Shown here: one piece after another, positions 1 through 8,037 of the stretch
Numbering within the stretch: the stretch's first letter is position 1
Layout: every line of letters begins with the position of its first letter
Source of the DNA: Rickettsiella sp.
Lineage (GTDB): Bacteria > Pseudomonadota > Gammaproteobacteria > Diplorickettsiales > Diplorickettsiaceae
DNA: 15,567 nucleotides
NCBI GenBank assembly: GCA_031119195.1
Contig: JAVHYG010000024.1
Coordinates: forward strand, 1-15,567
Direction of reading: 5' to 3'
The notes under the pieces: generated by a model
Database searches by the model: none
Seen by the model: the letters and a program-made list of their open reading frames with translations, nothing else
What the model was told of the DNA's origin: nothing
Program-made: the position numbers and the translations under genes

Positions 1-1053
1 GCTATCAACAATTATTTTTTTACTATCTTGAGAATTAAATGATAGAAGTTTACTTCTTAAATTTTCTAAATCTTCAAAACTACATAAAATAGTTTGTAAT
101 AGTTTTTGGTCTGTAAACTCTTCGGCATATAACACTACACTCAATCCTTGTTTGGAAAAATATTTTGCATTTTCAAGCTGATCACCACGACTAGCTTGTA
201 TTGATAAAGGTAATAATATATGCGGCTTTTTTAACGCTAATAGCTCGTAGATAGAAGTTGCGCCTGCGCGACTAATAACTAAGTCTGCGCATGCCAAAAT
301 ATCGCCTAATTCTTCCTGGAGGTACTCAAATTGCCGATAGCCCGCAAAATTTTCAAACTGAGAATCTAGTTTTCCTTTGCCACAGATATGGATTATTTGA
401 AATTTCTTAGATAATGGACCCACTAAACGACGAATTGTGTCATTAATTACCACTGAACCTAAGCCCCCTCCCATAATTAATAACACTGGTTTTTTTTCGG
501 TAAATCCACAAAATTTTAAACCATTAGCTCGATCACCTTGCATTAAAAATTCACGAATGGGCAAGCCTGTGACTAAAACTTTCTTTTTGCTTTTAAAATA
601 CTTTATCGTTCCAGGAAATGTGACGCAAATCAATTTAGCAAAGGTGAAACTTAAACGATTAGCTAATCCGGGTGTGAAATCGGATTCATGAATAACTACA
701 GGAATACGATTTAACCAAGCACCGATCACCACAGGTAATGCAACAAAACCGCCTTTGGAAAAAATAATATTGGGTTTAAGTCGATAGCAAAGTAAAAAAC
801 TTTGTGCAACACCAAAAATTAGCTGAAAAGGTGTTAAAAAATTTTTCCAAGACCAATAACGACGTAATTTTCCAGTTTTAATAGCGTAATAGGGGATGTC
901 TAAGGATTTTATTAAATCTTGCTCCAATTGCTCCGATCCGACATAAAAAATCGTAGCCCCCTTATTTTTAAGCACCTGGATTATAGGAATATTTGGCGTT
1001 ACATGGCCAGCAGAGCCTCCACCCGTAAACATTACTTTAATTTTTTTTATCAT
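1..1053 (-). CDS. murG: MurG-family UDP-GlcNAc transferase, C-terminus cut by window edge
   Basis: The product would transfer GlcNAc from UDP-GlcNAc to lipid I, giving lipid II, on the cytoplasmic face of the inner membrane. The frame is open from the ATG at 1053 to base 1 (351 codons). The family is about 355 residues long, so only a few residues are missing. Visible GT-B landmarks are the N-terminal glycine loop GGGSAGH (11-17), GKLRRY (61-66), KGGF (100-103), HESD...GLAN (122-132), the second glycine loop MGGGLGS (194-200), RAGATSIYE (262-270) and SRGDQ (288-292). E270 and Q292 correspond to the UDP-GlcNAc-binding Glu and Gln of E. coli MurG. HESD and SRGDQ are typical of Staphylococcus/Streptococcus MurG, whereas most proteobacteria have HEQN. 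It starts 7 nt after the channel gene, with no clear Shine-Dalgarno. A second ATG at 1032 is possible. It may be a second MurG beside one in the dcw cluster. The family call is secure; the exact role is less so. Confidence 0.88.
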   Translation of the reverse strand, partial: MIKKIKVMFTGGGSAGHVTPNIPIIQVLKNKGATIFYVGSEQLEQDLIKSLDIPYYAIKTGKLRRYWSWKNFLTPFQLIFGVAQSFLLCYRLKPNIIFSKGGFVALPVVIGAWLNRIPVVIHESDFTPGLANRLSFTFAKLICVTFPGTIKYFKSKKKVLVTGLPIREFLMQGDRANGLKFCGFTEKKPVLLIMGGGLGSVVINDTIRRLVGPLSKKFQIIHICGKGKLDSQFENFAGYRQFEYLQEELGDILACADLVISRAGATSIYELLALKKPHILLPLSIQASRGDQLENAKYFSKQGLSVVLYAEEFTDQKLLQTILCSFEDLENLRSKLLSFNSQDSKKIIVDS

Positions 1054-1060
1054 TTGAGGT

Positions 1061-4060
1061 TTAGTTGGGTGGTTTAAAATTTAATTGGCCTTCAATATGT
1101 ACATCATGCGGCGCATCAGGAGGTAAAATACCTTCACTAGAAAAACGTTCCCATAGACTAAATAAAAACTGCGAACGTACGCCAGATCGCGAACTAATAT
1201 GATTTAAATCAACATAATACTCAACCTTAAATTCTAAAAGTACTTTATCGATTTCTTTAAAATAAACCTCAGGTTTTGGATTTGTTAAAATTTTTGGAAT
1301 AGCCGCCAATACTTCTAAAATAATATCTCTAATACGGTTTGGATTATCGTTGCGATTGGCCCTCACGTTTACCAGCGCACGAACAACACTATCTCGATGT
1401 GTCCAATTGATAAAATTTTTACTGAAAATATCAGCATTTGGAACTAATAGCTCTTGACGATCATCCGTGGTTACAGTAATGGAACGAGCACCTATATGAG
1501 AAACCTGTCCATCATAAGTTCCCACAGTAACCCAATCTCCTACTTTTACAGGTCGCTCTAATAATAAAAAAATACCGGTAAAGAAATTATTAAATAGATC
1601 CCGTAATCCTAAACCCACACCTAATGAAAAAAGACCAAAAATAAGGGAAATATTTGTCCATGTTAATCCTAGTATATTTAATCCAATCGTAATTCCAATA
1701 GCGATCAAAGTATATTGTGTAAAAATAGCTAAACTATTACGTAAACCAAGATCCTTGGTGTGAACAAATAACCAACGATACGCAAACTCACGTGACCAAT
1801 GCGCAATCCATATTAATACAACAATAAGTACCGCTAATTCAACAACAGTATAACCAGTTACGGTCACGGTATTTGAAATATCAAATAATTTAGTCGCAAG
1901 CAATTTACTTATATTAATATTAATTAAAGGTGTATGATCACCCCCCCAACCATACCATTCAAACAATCCCATAGCAGATAATACTAATAAAGTAAGTTTT
2001 AAAACCTGATGAAAAGGTTTTAGTAAAGACTGGCTCCACAACCAACCATTTCTAAATCGGCGAATACATTGTTCAGATAACCAACGAATGAGTTCATCTA
2101 AAAGTCCTCTGAGTAAAAGATAGGCGGTAAGCGCTATTAAAAATAAACCTTGATAATGTGCAATTGCCCACGCCAGCTCAACATAACCAACCAAGCCAAT
2201 AAGTGCATTAGTTAACAAACTAAAGGGAATTAAAAAACTTAACCAACGTATAATTCTTTTTAAATAGGCATGCTTATTTTCTAGGTAGGGCTCTAACAAA
2301 GTAGGAACAACCTCCCAACCTTTCATTAACACTAGAGCAACTATCAAAAGAAAAAGCATAAACAAGCGACCAAAAAGATCTTGTACTTCATAATTAACAG
2401 GCAATTGATTAACCAAAATAGTAGCTAAAGTAATAACTCCACCAATTAACAAGGTTGCTCGCAATCGATAGTACAATTTTACGTCGTGACCACTTTCATC
2501 CGTAGTGTTCTCCAATAGTAAAATATGCGCGAGTTGTATCACGATACTGAAAATTAAACACACTACACTTAGACTAATAATCAGAAAAAATAATTTGAAT
2601 GGGATATTAAATAAAAACAATAACCCTATTAAAGCTGCTAATAACATAATCCCGGTTAGATGACGTTGCAGTAATTGTAATACGACAATCACTGTTTGCG
2701 CCGAAAAAAATCCGCGACTACGTTGCTGTAAACGTACTCTATCTACTGCTAAAAACCGACGTAATTTTAACCACAATGCAAACCATAGTAGGAATGCAAT
2801 TAATCCAATCAGCCATTGCCAAATAGATACCAACTCGAGCTTATTGATAATAGGATCATAAAGGCCCGTCAATTTTTCAAGTGTTAATGCCGGTATTTGA
2901 ACAATTATCTTTCCCAAACTAAGCCAAGCACTTAAATTCCATCCAGGTAATCCTTGTCGATTGGCTAATTGTAATTTCAATTGTTTCGCAATCATAGCTT
3001 GCTGTAATTCAATCTGCTTTGCTAATTCCTTATTTTTAGCAAATAATGTTTGATAAGATATAATAATTTCCTTTAACCGGATTAATTTAGTTTGGTCTTG
3101 AGTAGCAGTAATGCTATTCTTTTTTGAATCTTGAGTAACTAACTGAACGTAATTTTGTAAAAAAATAAGTTTTTTTTGAAATAAATTATTTGAAATATGA
3201 ATTTTATCATTAAGATTTTCAATTTGATGCTGTAAATTACTTAAGGTACTCAATGAAAGTTTTTGATTAAAGGAAAATTGCAAATCTTGCAATTTATTGG
3301 CAATTTTTGCAGTATTCAGTTCTGTATCAAGTAAATTATTCTTTTCTTCAACTTCAAATATATTAAATTCAATTTGATCATAAAAAGTATTATGCAGAAA
3401 GCCATTTGCCTCAGCCTTTTCTAATGCTTCATTCCATCGCTTCAACTCTGTTACCCATTTTTTCTGTTCTTGTTCTAAACGAAATACTAAACTATTAAAT
3501 GATTGTTCTCTATTCACTTGTTCCTGAAGTTGATATTTTTGCTGTAAATCTTGTTTCCATTCTTCAGAAAAATTAAGGATTTGTTCAATAATATCGCGCG
3601 ATCGCAGCAAAGTTTTCATGCGCTTTTGCTGTAGAGTAAGTAAATATCGACGCTCTTCCAAATAATGACGTGATTGTTCTTGTTGCATTGAATTAACAGG
3701 AAAAACTTGACTTGAAGTTTGCCATAGCTCAGGCGCACTTCGAATCGAATCTTGAATGAGGTCAATCGATTGCTGCGTTGTCTGAAGTGTTAAATTGATA
3801 CTTTCTAAATCTACCTTAGCCATGGCAATTATCGTATCGAGACGTGCTAATGAGTTTTGAGTTATAGGTTGACTAAGAAGATTTTTTTGCTCTAGCTGTA
3901 AACTCTGTAATTTTTTTGATAGTAAATTATTACGTGTTTGCTCAGCAATTAATTGTTGTTGTGTCGATGTTAATAGAGGTGATTTATTAGATACCTCAGC
4001 AAAAATAGTAGTAGTAAAACCACAGAATAAAAAAAATAATAAAACAATGAGTTTATGCAA
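1061..4060 (-). CDS. MscK/MscM-type large mechanosensitive channel (MscS family)
   Basis: An inner-membrane, tension-gated channel that releases solutes after osmotic downshock. The order is: signal peptide (1-21, ending IFA), a long Gln/Leu/Lys-rich periplasmic coiled-coil region (about 25-370), roughly ten hydrophobic segments (about 410-815), then a C-terminal MscS core. The pore-helix region GLGLRDLFNNFFTG begins at 816 and is followed by the beta-domain (ERPVKVGDW, LLVPN, NW) and the alpha/beta end domain. At 999 residues it is slightly shorter than E. coli MscK and MscM (about 1,100). The start is TTG at 4060: it has GAGG at 4068-4071 with 7-nt spacing, gives a good signal peptide, and no in-frame ATG occurs nearby. 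That GAGG overlaps the TGA of the upstream antiporter gene, which suggests translational coupling. murG follows after 7 nt. The family is certain; choosing between MscK and MscM is not possible from this alone. Confidence 0.92.
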   Translation of the reverse strand: MHKLIVLLFFLFCGFTTTIFAEVSNKSPLLTSTQQQLIAEQTRNNLLSKKLQSLQLEQKNLLSQPITQNSLARLDTIIAMAKVDLESINLTLQTTQQSIDLIQDSIRSAPELWQTSSQVFPVNSMQQEQSRHYLEERRYLLTLQQKRMKTLLRSRDIIEQILNFSEEWKQDLQQKYQLQEQVNREQSFNSLVFRLEQEQKKWVTELKRWNEALEKAEANGFLHNTFYDQIEFNIFEVEEKNNLLDTELNTAKIANKLQDLQFSFNQKLSLSTLSNLQHQIENLNDKIHISNNLFQKKLIFLQNYVQLVTQDSKKNSITATQDQTKLIRLKEIIISYQTLFAKNKELAKQIELQQAMIAKQLKLQLANRQGLPGWNLSAWLSLGKIIVQIPALTLEKLTGLYDPIINKLELVSIWQWLIGLIAFLLWFALWLKLRRFLAVDRVRLQQRSRGFFSAQTVIVVLQLLQRHLTGIMLLAALIGLLFLFNIPFKLFFLIISLSVVCLIFSIVIQLAHILLLENTTDESGHDVKLYYRLRATLLIGGVITLATILVNQLPVNYEVQDLFGRLFMLFLLIVALVLMKGWEVVPTLLEPYLENKHAYLKRIIRWLSFLIPFSLLTNALIGLVGYVELAWAIAHYQGLFLIALTAYLLLRGLLDELIRWLSEQCIRRFRNGWLWSQSLLKPFHQVLKLTLLVLSAMGLFEWYGWGGDHTPLININISKLLATKLFDISNTVTVTGYTVVELAVLIVVLIWIAHWSREFAYRWLFVHTKDLGLRNSLAIFTQYTLIAIGITIGLNILGLTWTNISLIFGLFSLGVGLGLRDLFNNFFTGIFLLLERPVKVGDWVTVGTYDGQVSHIGARSITVTTDDRQELLVPNADIFSKNFINWTHRDSVVRALVNVRANRNDNPNRIRDIILEVLAAIPKILTNPKPEVYFKEIDKVLLEFKVEYYVDLNHISSRSGVRSQFLFSLWERFSSEGILPPDAPHDVHIEGQLNFKPPN

Positions 4061-4069
4061 ACTATTGCC

Positions 4070-5422
4070 TCATGGTAAAGATAAAGGTTGTTCGTCGTTT
4101 AAGTTAATATTAGCTGGAGTTCGCTTTTTCATCCAAACGTATACCGGTGCGCTACTTAATAGTAATAATGTGCCATAAAATACGGTCTGCTCACCCGAGC
4201 CGATAATAACCCAGAAGGAATATATTCCTGCTAATATAGCGATAATTACCGACTTTAATAATTTTTTTCCTTTAAAAAGACCGGGGTATTTAAAAAAAAT
4301 AACCAGTTCAGACATGGTGGTTAAAAAATAAGGAATCAAGGAAGCCAACGTTGCTAACAAGATAATAATTGTAAACTGTTTAACTAAAGATTGGCTTAAT
4401 GTCAGTAATAAGAGCAACGTAATCAAAACACTAGAAACGACCAACCCCACAATAGGTGTACCATTAGCGGTTTTTTTTTCGAAAATACGCGGAAATAGTT
4501 TATCTTGAGCAGCAGCTAATGGAATTTGCCCTTGAACTAAAATCCAACCATTCAAGGCACCTAAACAAGAAATTACCGCGCCTAAACCCACTAAACTGCT
4601 ACCTATCGGCCCAAACATTAACCGTGCTGCATCTGCATAGGGCGCATTAGAGTGGGCAAGTTCTCTCAAAGGCATACTCCCCATCACAGCAATACTGCTA
4701 AAAATATAAACCGCTGTGGCAATTAATACCCCAAAAATGGTAGCTCTAGGGATAGTATGTGTAGGATTCTCCACATTATTTGCGGGAATTGAAGCTGATT
4801 CTAAACCAATAAAAGACCATAATGTCAATGTGGCTGCACTACTAAAAGCAGAAAAGTTTGATTTACCGGTTAGATTAAAATCCGCAAGGTAATGGGGATG
4901 TATATAAAAAATACCTACCACAGCAATAAGTATTAGGGGAATAAGCTTTAAAAAAGTGGTTAATAATTGAAAAATACCGGCATTCCGAACTCCCAATAAA
5001 TTAATAAAAGTCATTAACCAAACCAAACCTATACTGATGCCGCATGAAAATATAGCATTTTTAGCTAAAACTGGTACAAAGAAGCTTAAATAGCCTGCTA
5101 AAGCAACCGCTATTGCTGCATTTCCTACCCAAACCGCAATCCAATAGTTATAAGCCATTTGAAATCCAACAAAGTCGCCAAATGCCTCCTTACAATAAGC
5201 ATAAGGACCTCCAATACGTGGCATCACAGTACCTAGCTTAGCAAAGACTAATGCTATTAACAAAGCACCACCTGCTGTAACAATCCACGAAAGGAAACTA
5301 ATACTGCCAAATTCCGCTAAAGAAGCTGGCAATAAAAAAATGCCTGACCCTATCATGTTCCCAGCCACTAAAGCCGTTAACATCCACAACCCTAATTTTT
5401 GTTGTTTTGGTTGATTCAACAT
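4070..5422 (-). CDS. AdiC-like APC-family amino-acid antiporter
   Basis: A 12-TM inner-membrane transporter of the APC superfamily, in the basic amino-acid/polyamine antiporter group (AdiC, CadB, PotE, ArcD). It is 450 residues long; AdiC has 445. Residue numbers appear to coincide with E. coli AdiC: N22 and S26 in GNMIGSG (TM1), Y93, N101, W202 and E208 in LWSFIGLES (TM6), and W293 in NGWILV (TM8). These form the substrate site and the gating aromatics of AdiC. The positions that hold the arginine guanidinium in AdiC (C97, M104, S357, from memory) read V, I and A here, so the side-chain specificity is probably not arginine/agmatine. The ATG at 5420-5422 has an AGAGG Shine-Dalgarno about 10 nt upstream (5433-5437). 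It is the first gene of a cluster with the channel and murG. No amino-acid decarboxylase lies beside it. The fold and family are sure; the substrate is unknown. Confidence 0.88.
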   Translation of the reverse strand: MLNQPKQQKLGLWMLTALVAGNMIGSGIFLLPASLAEFGSISFLSWIVTAGGALLIALVFAKLGTVMPRIGGPYAYCKEAFGDFVGFQMAYNYWIAVWVGNAAIAVALAGYLSFFVPVLAKNAIFSCGISIGLVWLMTFINLLGVRNAGIFQLLTTFLKLIPLILIAVVGIFYIHPHYLADFNLTGKSNFSAFSSAATLTLWSFIGLESASIPANNVENPTHTIPRATIFGVLIATAVYIFSSIAVMGSMPLRELAHSNAPYADAARLMFGPIGSSLVGLGAVISCLGALNGWILVQGQIPLAAAQDKLFPRIFEKKTANGTPIVGLVVSSVLITLLLLLTLSQSLVKQFTIIILLATLASLIPYFLTTMSELVIFFKYPGLFKGKKLLKSVIIAILAGIYSFWVIIGSGEQTVFYGTLLLLSSAPVYVWMKKRTPANINLNDEQPLSLP

Positions 5423-5464
5423 ACTAATCTAACCTCTAAATTTGCACAGAAAAAATAATTTATC

Positions 5465-5493
5465 ATTATACCGCTCACTCAATAAGATACGAA
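5465..5493 (-). promoter_or_regulatory. Probable sigma-70 promoter of the antiporter-channel-murG cluster
   Basis: On the minus strand a perfect TATAAT (plus-strand 5465-5470) lies 17 bp downstream of TTCGTA (5488-5493), a weak -35 with TT and the final A matching. Transcription would begin near 5458, giving a leader of about 35 nt that contains the AGAGG Shine-Dalgarno of the antiporter gene. Sequence match only; no experimental support. Confidence 0.45.
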
Positions 5494-5563
5494 TTTTTAA
5501 AATAAGCTCTAAAAGTAACAAATTCGCTACTTCAAGTGCAATGGGTTTATACTTATTTCACTT

Positions 5564-5569
5564 TATAAT
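5564..5569 (+). promoter_or_regulatory. Possible -10 element for rsmI-tyrS
   Basis: A perfect TATAAT on the plus strand overlaps the ATG at 5568. There is no convincing -35 at 16-18 bp upstream. If it is used, the transcript would start near 5576 and rsmI would be translated almost leaderless from the ATG at 5580, not from 5568. In AT-rich DNA such a match can be chance, so this is tentative. Confidence 0.25.
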
Positions 5570-6428
5570 GAAAAAATTTATGTCAAAAACATCTGCCTTG
5601 TATATTGTTGCTACGCCTATTGGTAACCTTGGCGATATCAGCGCACGTGCACTTGACACGTTAAAAAGCGTTGACTGTATTGCTGCTGAGGATACGCGTC
5701 ACTCTAGTAAATTACTCAATTATTTTGACATTAACAGGCCAATTTTTTCTTTGCATGAACATAATGAATCTAAAAATACTGAAATACTATTAAATAGATT
5801 GCAACAAAAACAAAGCATTGCTTTAATTAGCGATGCGGGTACGCCTACAATTAGTGATCCTGGCTATATTTTAATTAATAAAACGCGCGAAATTGGAATT
5901 CCCGTCATACCTATTCCAGGCCCATGCGCCCTAATAGCCGCCTTAAGCGCTTCTGGATTAAATTGTCAGCAATTTGTCTTCGCTGGTTTTTTGCCTACAA
6001 AACAAACGACGAGACAAGCAAAACTTAAAGATTTATTTTATGAAACTCGAACCATTATATTCTATGAAGCACCACATCGAATTCTCGATTTAATTGAAGA
6101 TTTGATAACTGTCTTAGGCCACAAACGATATGTAGTTTTAGCAAGAGAATTGACAAAAAAATTTGAAACAATTTATGGAAATACTTTAGATCAGTTAAAA
6201 CACTGGTTAGACAATAATAAGAATCAACAAAAAGGGGAATTTGTTGTGCTTGTAAAAGGAAATGAACATGCTTTCACTCATTCTGCCGTTGAAACAAAAC
6301 GAATTCTTAAATTATTATTAGATGAGTTACCTATTAAAAAAGCCGCCGCACTTGCTTCTAAAATAACGCACGAAAAAAAAAATAAACTCTATGCACAAGC
6401 CTTGGCCTTAACTGGAAAAACAATATGA
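5568..6428 (+). CDS. rsmI: 16S rRNA (cytidine1402-2'-O)-methyltransferase RsmI
   Basis: A SAM-dependent enzyme that methylates the ribose of C1402 in the 16S rRNA decoding centre; it belongs to the tetrapyrrole-methylase superfamily. Family signatures in order are LYIVATPIGNLGD near the N-terminus, AEDTRHS, LHEHNE, ALISDAGTPTISDPG (the glycine-rich SAM loop), PIPGPCALIAALSASGL, IFYEAPHRI, VLARELTKKFET and KGEFVVLVKG, with a small C-terminal helical part (LPIKKAAALASKIT). From the ATG at 5568 it is 286 residues, the same as E. coli RsmI. The ATG at 5580 (282 residues) is equally possible and neither has a Shine-Dalgarno. The frame is open back to a TTG at 5442, but that stretch has no family similarity. 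The stop overlaps the tyrS start (ATGA), so the two are translationally coupled. Confidence 0.95.
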   Translation: MKKFMSKTSALYIVATPIGNLGDISARALDTLKSVDCIAAEDTRHSSKLLNYFDINRPIFSLHEHNESKNTEILLNRLQQKQSIALISDAGTPTISDPGYILINKTREIGIPVIPIPGPCALIAALSASGLNCQQFVFAGFLPTKQTTRQAKLKDLFYETRTIIFYEAPHRILDLIEDLITVLGHKRYVVLARELTKKFETIYGNTLDQLKHWLDNNKNQQKGEFVVLVKGNEHAFTHSAVETKRILKLLLDELPIKKAAALASKITHEKKNKLYAQALALTGKTI

Positions 6429-7630
6429 CTATAGACACTTTTGACATTATACAAAAAGGAACTAGTGAAATATTACTTGTCGAAGAATTAAAGAAAAAAA
6501 TAACAAAGAAAAACCCCTTACAAATTAAAGCTGGATTTGACCCAACTGCTCCAGATCTACATCTAGGTCATACTGTACTTATCAATAAAATGCGTCAATT
6601 ACAGGACTTAGGTCACGAGGTTGTTTTTTTGATCGGTGATTTTACAGGCCTTATAGGCGATCCTTCGGGTAAAAATGCAACACGACCTCCGTTAACTGCC
6701 GAAGAAGTTCAAGTTAATGCCAAAACCTATCAGGATCAATTTAATAAAATTTTAGACAGCAAAAAAACTAAATTACGTTTTAATTCAGAATGGTTAAACC
6801 ATCTTTCTGTTCCTGAATTAATTAAGCTTGCAGCAACTCATACTGTAGCCCGCATGTTAGAACGTGATGATTTTCATAAACGTTACCACAATCACCAACC
6901 TATTGCGATCCATGAATTTTTATATCCATTATTGCAAGGTTATGATTCCGTTAAATTAAGAAGTGATATCGAATTAGGCGGTACTGATCAAAAGTTTAAT
7001 TTACTAATGGGGAGAGAACTACAAAAACATTTTCGACAAGAACCTCAAGTTGTCATCATGATGCCACTTTTAGAAGGATTAGATGGTGTACAGAAAATGT
7101 CTAAATCATTAGGTAATTATATAGCTATAAATGACCCCCCCAATGAGATGTTTGGAAAAATGATGTCCATTTCTGATGAGCTTATGTGGCGTTATTATGA
7201 ATTACTTTCTCTTGAAAAAACGATAGCAGACATAAGCCATATGCAACACGAAACGAGAAAAGGAGCAAACCCTCGTGATTTTAAAGTCCAACTCGCATTA
7301 GAAATTGTTGAACGTTTTCATGATAAAACAGCTGCAGGAAAAGCTGCAGCAGAATTTGAAAATCGTAAAACCGGCAGTATTCCCGCAGATATAAAAACAA
7401 TTACACTGTATACCGATAGCAATATACCCATCGCTAATTTGTTAAAACAATCCGGATTAGTTGCAAGTACATCTCAAGCATTAAGATTGATAGGTGAGGG
7501 TGGAGTAAAAATTGACTCTATAAAAATTGAAGACAAAAAGCTTATGCTTACTGTAGGTACAACACATATTTACCAGGTTGGTAAAAGAAGGTTTGCAAAG
7601 ATTACTATTTTATCAACAAAGCGCTTATGA
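6425..7630 (+). CDS. tyrS: Tyrosyl-tRNA synthetase, KMSKS (TyrZ-like) type
   Basis: Charges tRNA-Tyr with tyrosine in the cytoplasm. A class I synthetase of 401 residues with the Rossmann domain first: KAGFDPTAPDLHLGH carries the HIGH-type motif HLGH at 46-49, followed by GDFTGLIGDPSGK and GGTDQKFN. The second ATP loop is KMSKS at 224-228. A C-terminal S4 RNA-binding domain (about 338-400) contains SQALRLIGEGGVKID. The KMSKS form, in place of the KFGKT of E. coli TyrS, places it in the branch found in Pseudomonas and Haemophilus. The start overlaps the rsmI stop by 4 nt, with GGA about 9 nt upstream. A run of seven C at 7134-7140 does not break the frame. The gene converges on the DUF971 gene; no clear hairpin terminator is visible in the 50-nt gap. 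Confidence 0.97.
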   Translation: MTIDTFDIIQKGTSEILLVEELKKKITKKNPLQIKAGFDPTAPDLHLGHTVLINKMRQLQDLGHEVVFLIGDFTGLIGDPSGKNATRPPLTAEEVQVNAKTYQDQFNKILDSKKTKLRFNSEWLNHLSVPELIKLAATHTVARMLERDDFHKRYHNHQPIAIHEFLYPLLQGYDSVKLRSDIELGGTDQKFNLLMGRELQKHFRQEPQVVIMMPLLEGLDGVQKMSKSLGNYIAINDPPNEMFGKMMSISDELMWRYYELLSLEKTIADISHMQHETRKGANPRDFKVQLALEIVERFHDKTAAGKAAAEFENRKTGSIPADIKTITLYTDSNIPIANLLKQSGLVASTSQALRLIGEGGVKIDSIKIEDKKLMLTVGTTHIYQVGKRRFAKITILSTKRL

Positions 7631-7680
7631 ATTGCTGCGCAACGGTAATTGGTCATGCTAATACTTAATAGATTTGTTGC

Positions 7681-8037
7681 TTATCGGCTTGCATTTGCCA
7701 TTTTTAAACGTTGCAGATAATGTTGCCAATACTTTTTATAATGCATTCCCAAATCATATAATGTTTCCCAACTATATATTCCCGTATTATGACCATCGTC
7801 AAATAGCAATTTGACCGCATAATGACCCACAGGCTCTATGCTAAGAATATTAACATTCTTTTTATTTGGTACTAATTTTCCCTTAAATTGCCCATGCCCT
7901 TTAACTTCAGCGGAAGGTGAAAATACACGCAAATACTCACAAGACAAAATAAATTTTTCACCATTACTAAACTGAATTTCTAATACCCTTGATTTTTGTA
8001 AGAGTTTAATCTCCTGAGGATAGAGATAATTAATCAT
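7681..8037 (-). CDS. DUF971 protein (gamma-butyrobetaine hydroxylase-like N-terminal domain)
   Basis: A single-domain protein of 118 residues of the DUF971 family, which resembles the N-terminal domain of gamma-butyrobetaine hydroxylases but lacks the catalytic part. Signatures are the basic N-terminal strand region, CEYLRVFSPSAEVKGHG and the hallmark DDGHNTGIYSWETLYDLG. Its biochemical role is not established. The gene follows hslU with a TAATG one-base overlap, so it is co-translated with it. A DUF971 gene directly after hslU is also known from Pseudomonas, which suggests a link with HslVU or just a conserved operon. There is no Shine-Dalgarno, which fits coupled translation. Confidence 0.9.
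   Translation of the reverse strand: MINYLYPQEIKLLQKSRVLEIQFSNGEKFILSCEYLRVFSPSAEVKGHGQFKGKLVPNKKNVNILSIEPVGHYAVKLLFDDGHNTGIYSWETLYDLGMHYKKYWQHYLQRLKMANASR

Noticed and set aside
437..691. Plus-strand open frame opposite murG
   Set aside because: It lies wholly within the conserved middle of murG and has no own features.
5442..5567. Upstream extension of rsmI to a TTG at 5442
   Set aside because: The extra 42 residues have no RsmI similarity, no Shine-Dalgarno is seen, and the stretch contains the divergent promoter. RsmI length fits a start at 5568 or 5580.
7134..7140. C7 run in tyrS (and a similar C7 in the channel gene near 1939) as a frameshift or phase-variation site
   Set aside because: Both reading frames are intact and conserved on each side, and the runs encode ordinary residues of essential or full-length proteins.
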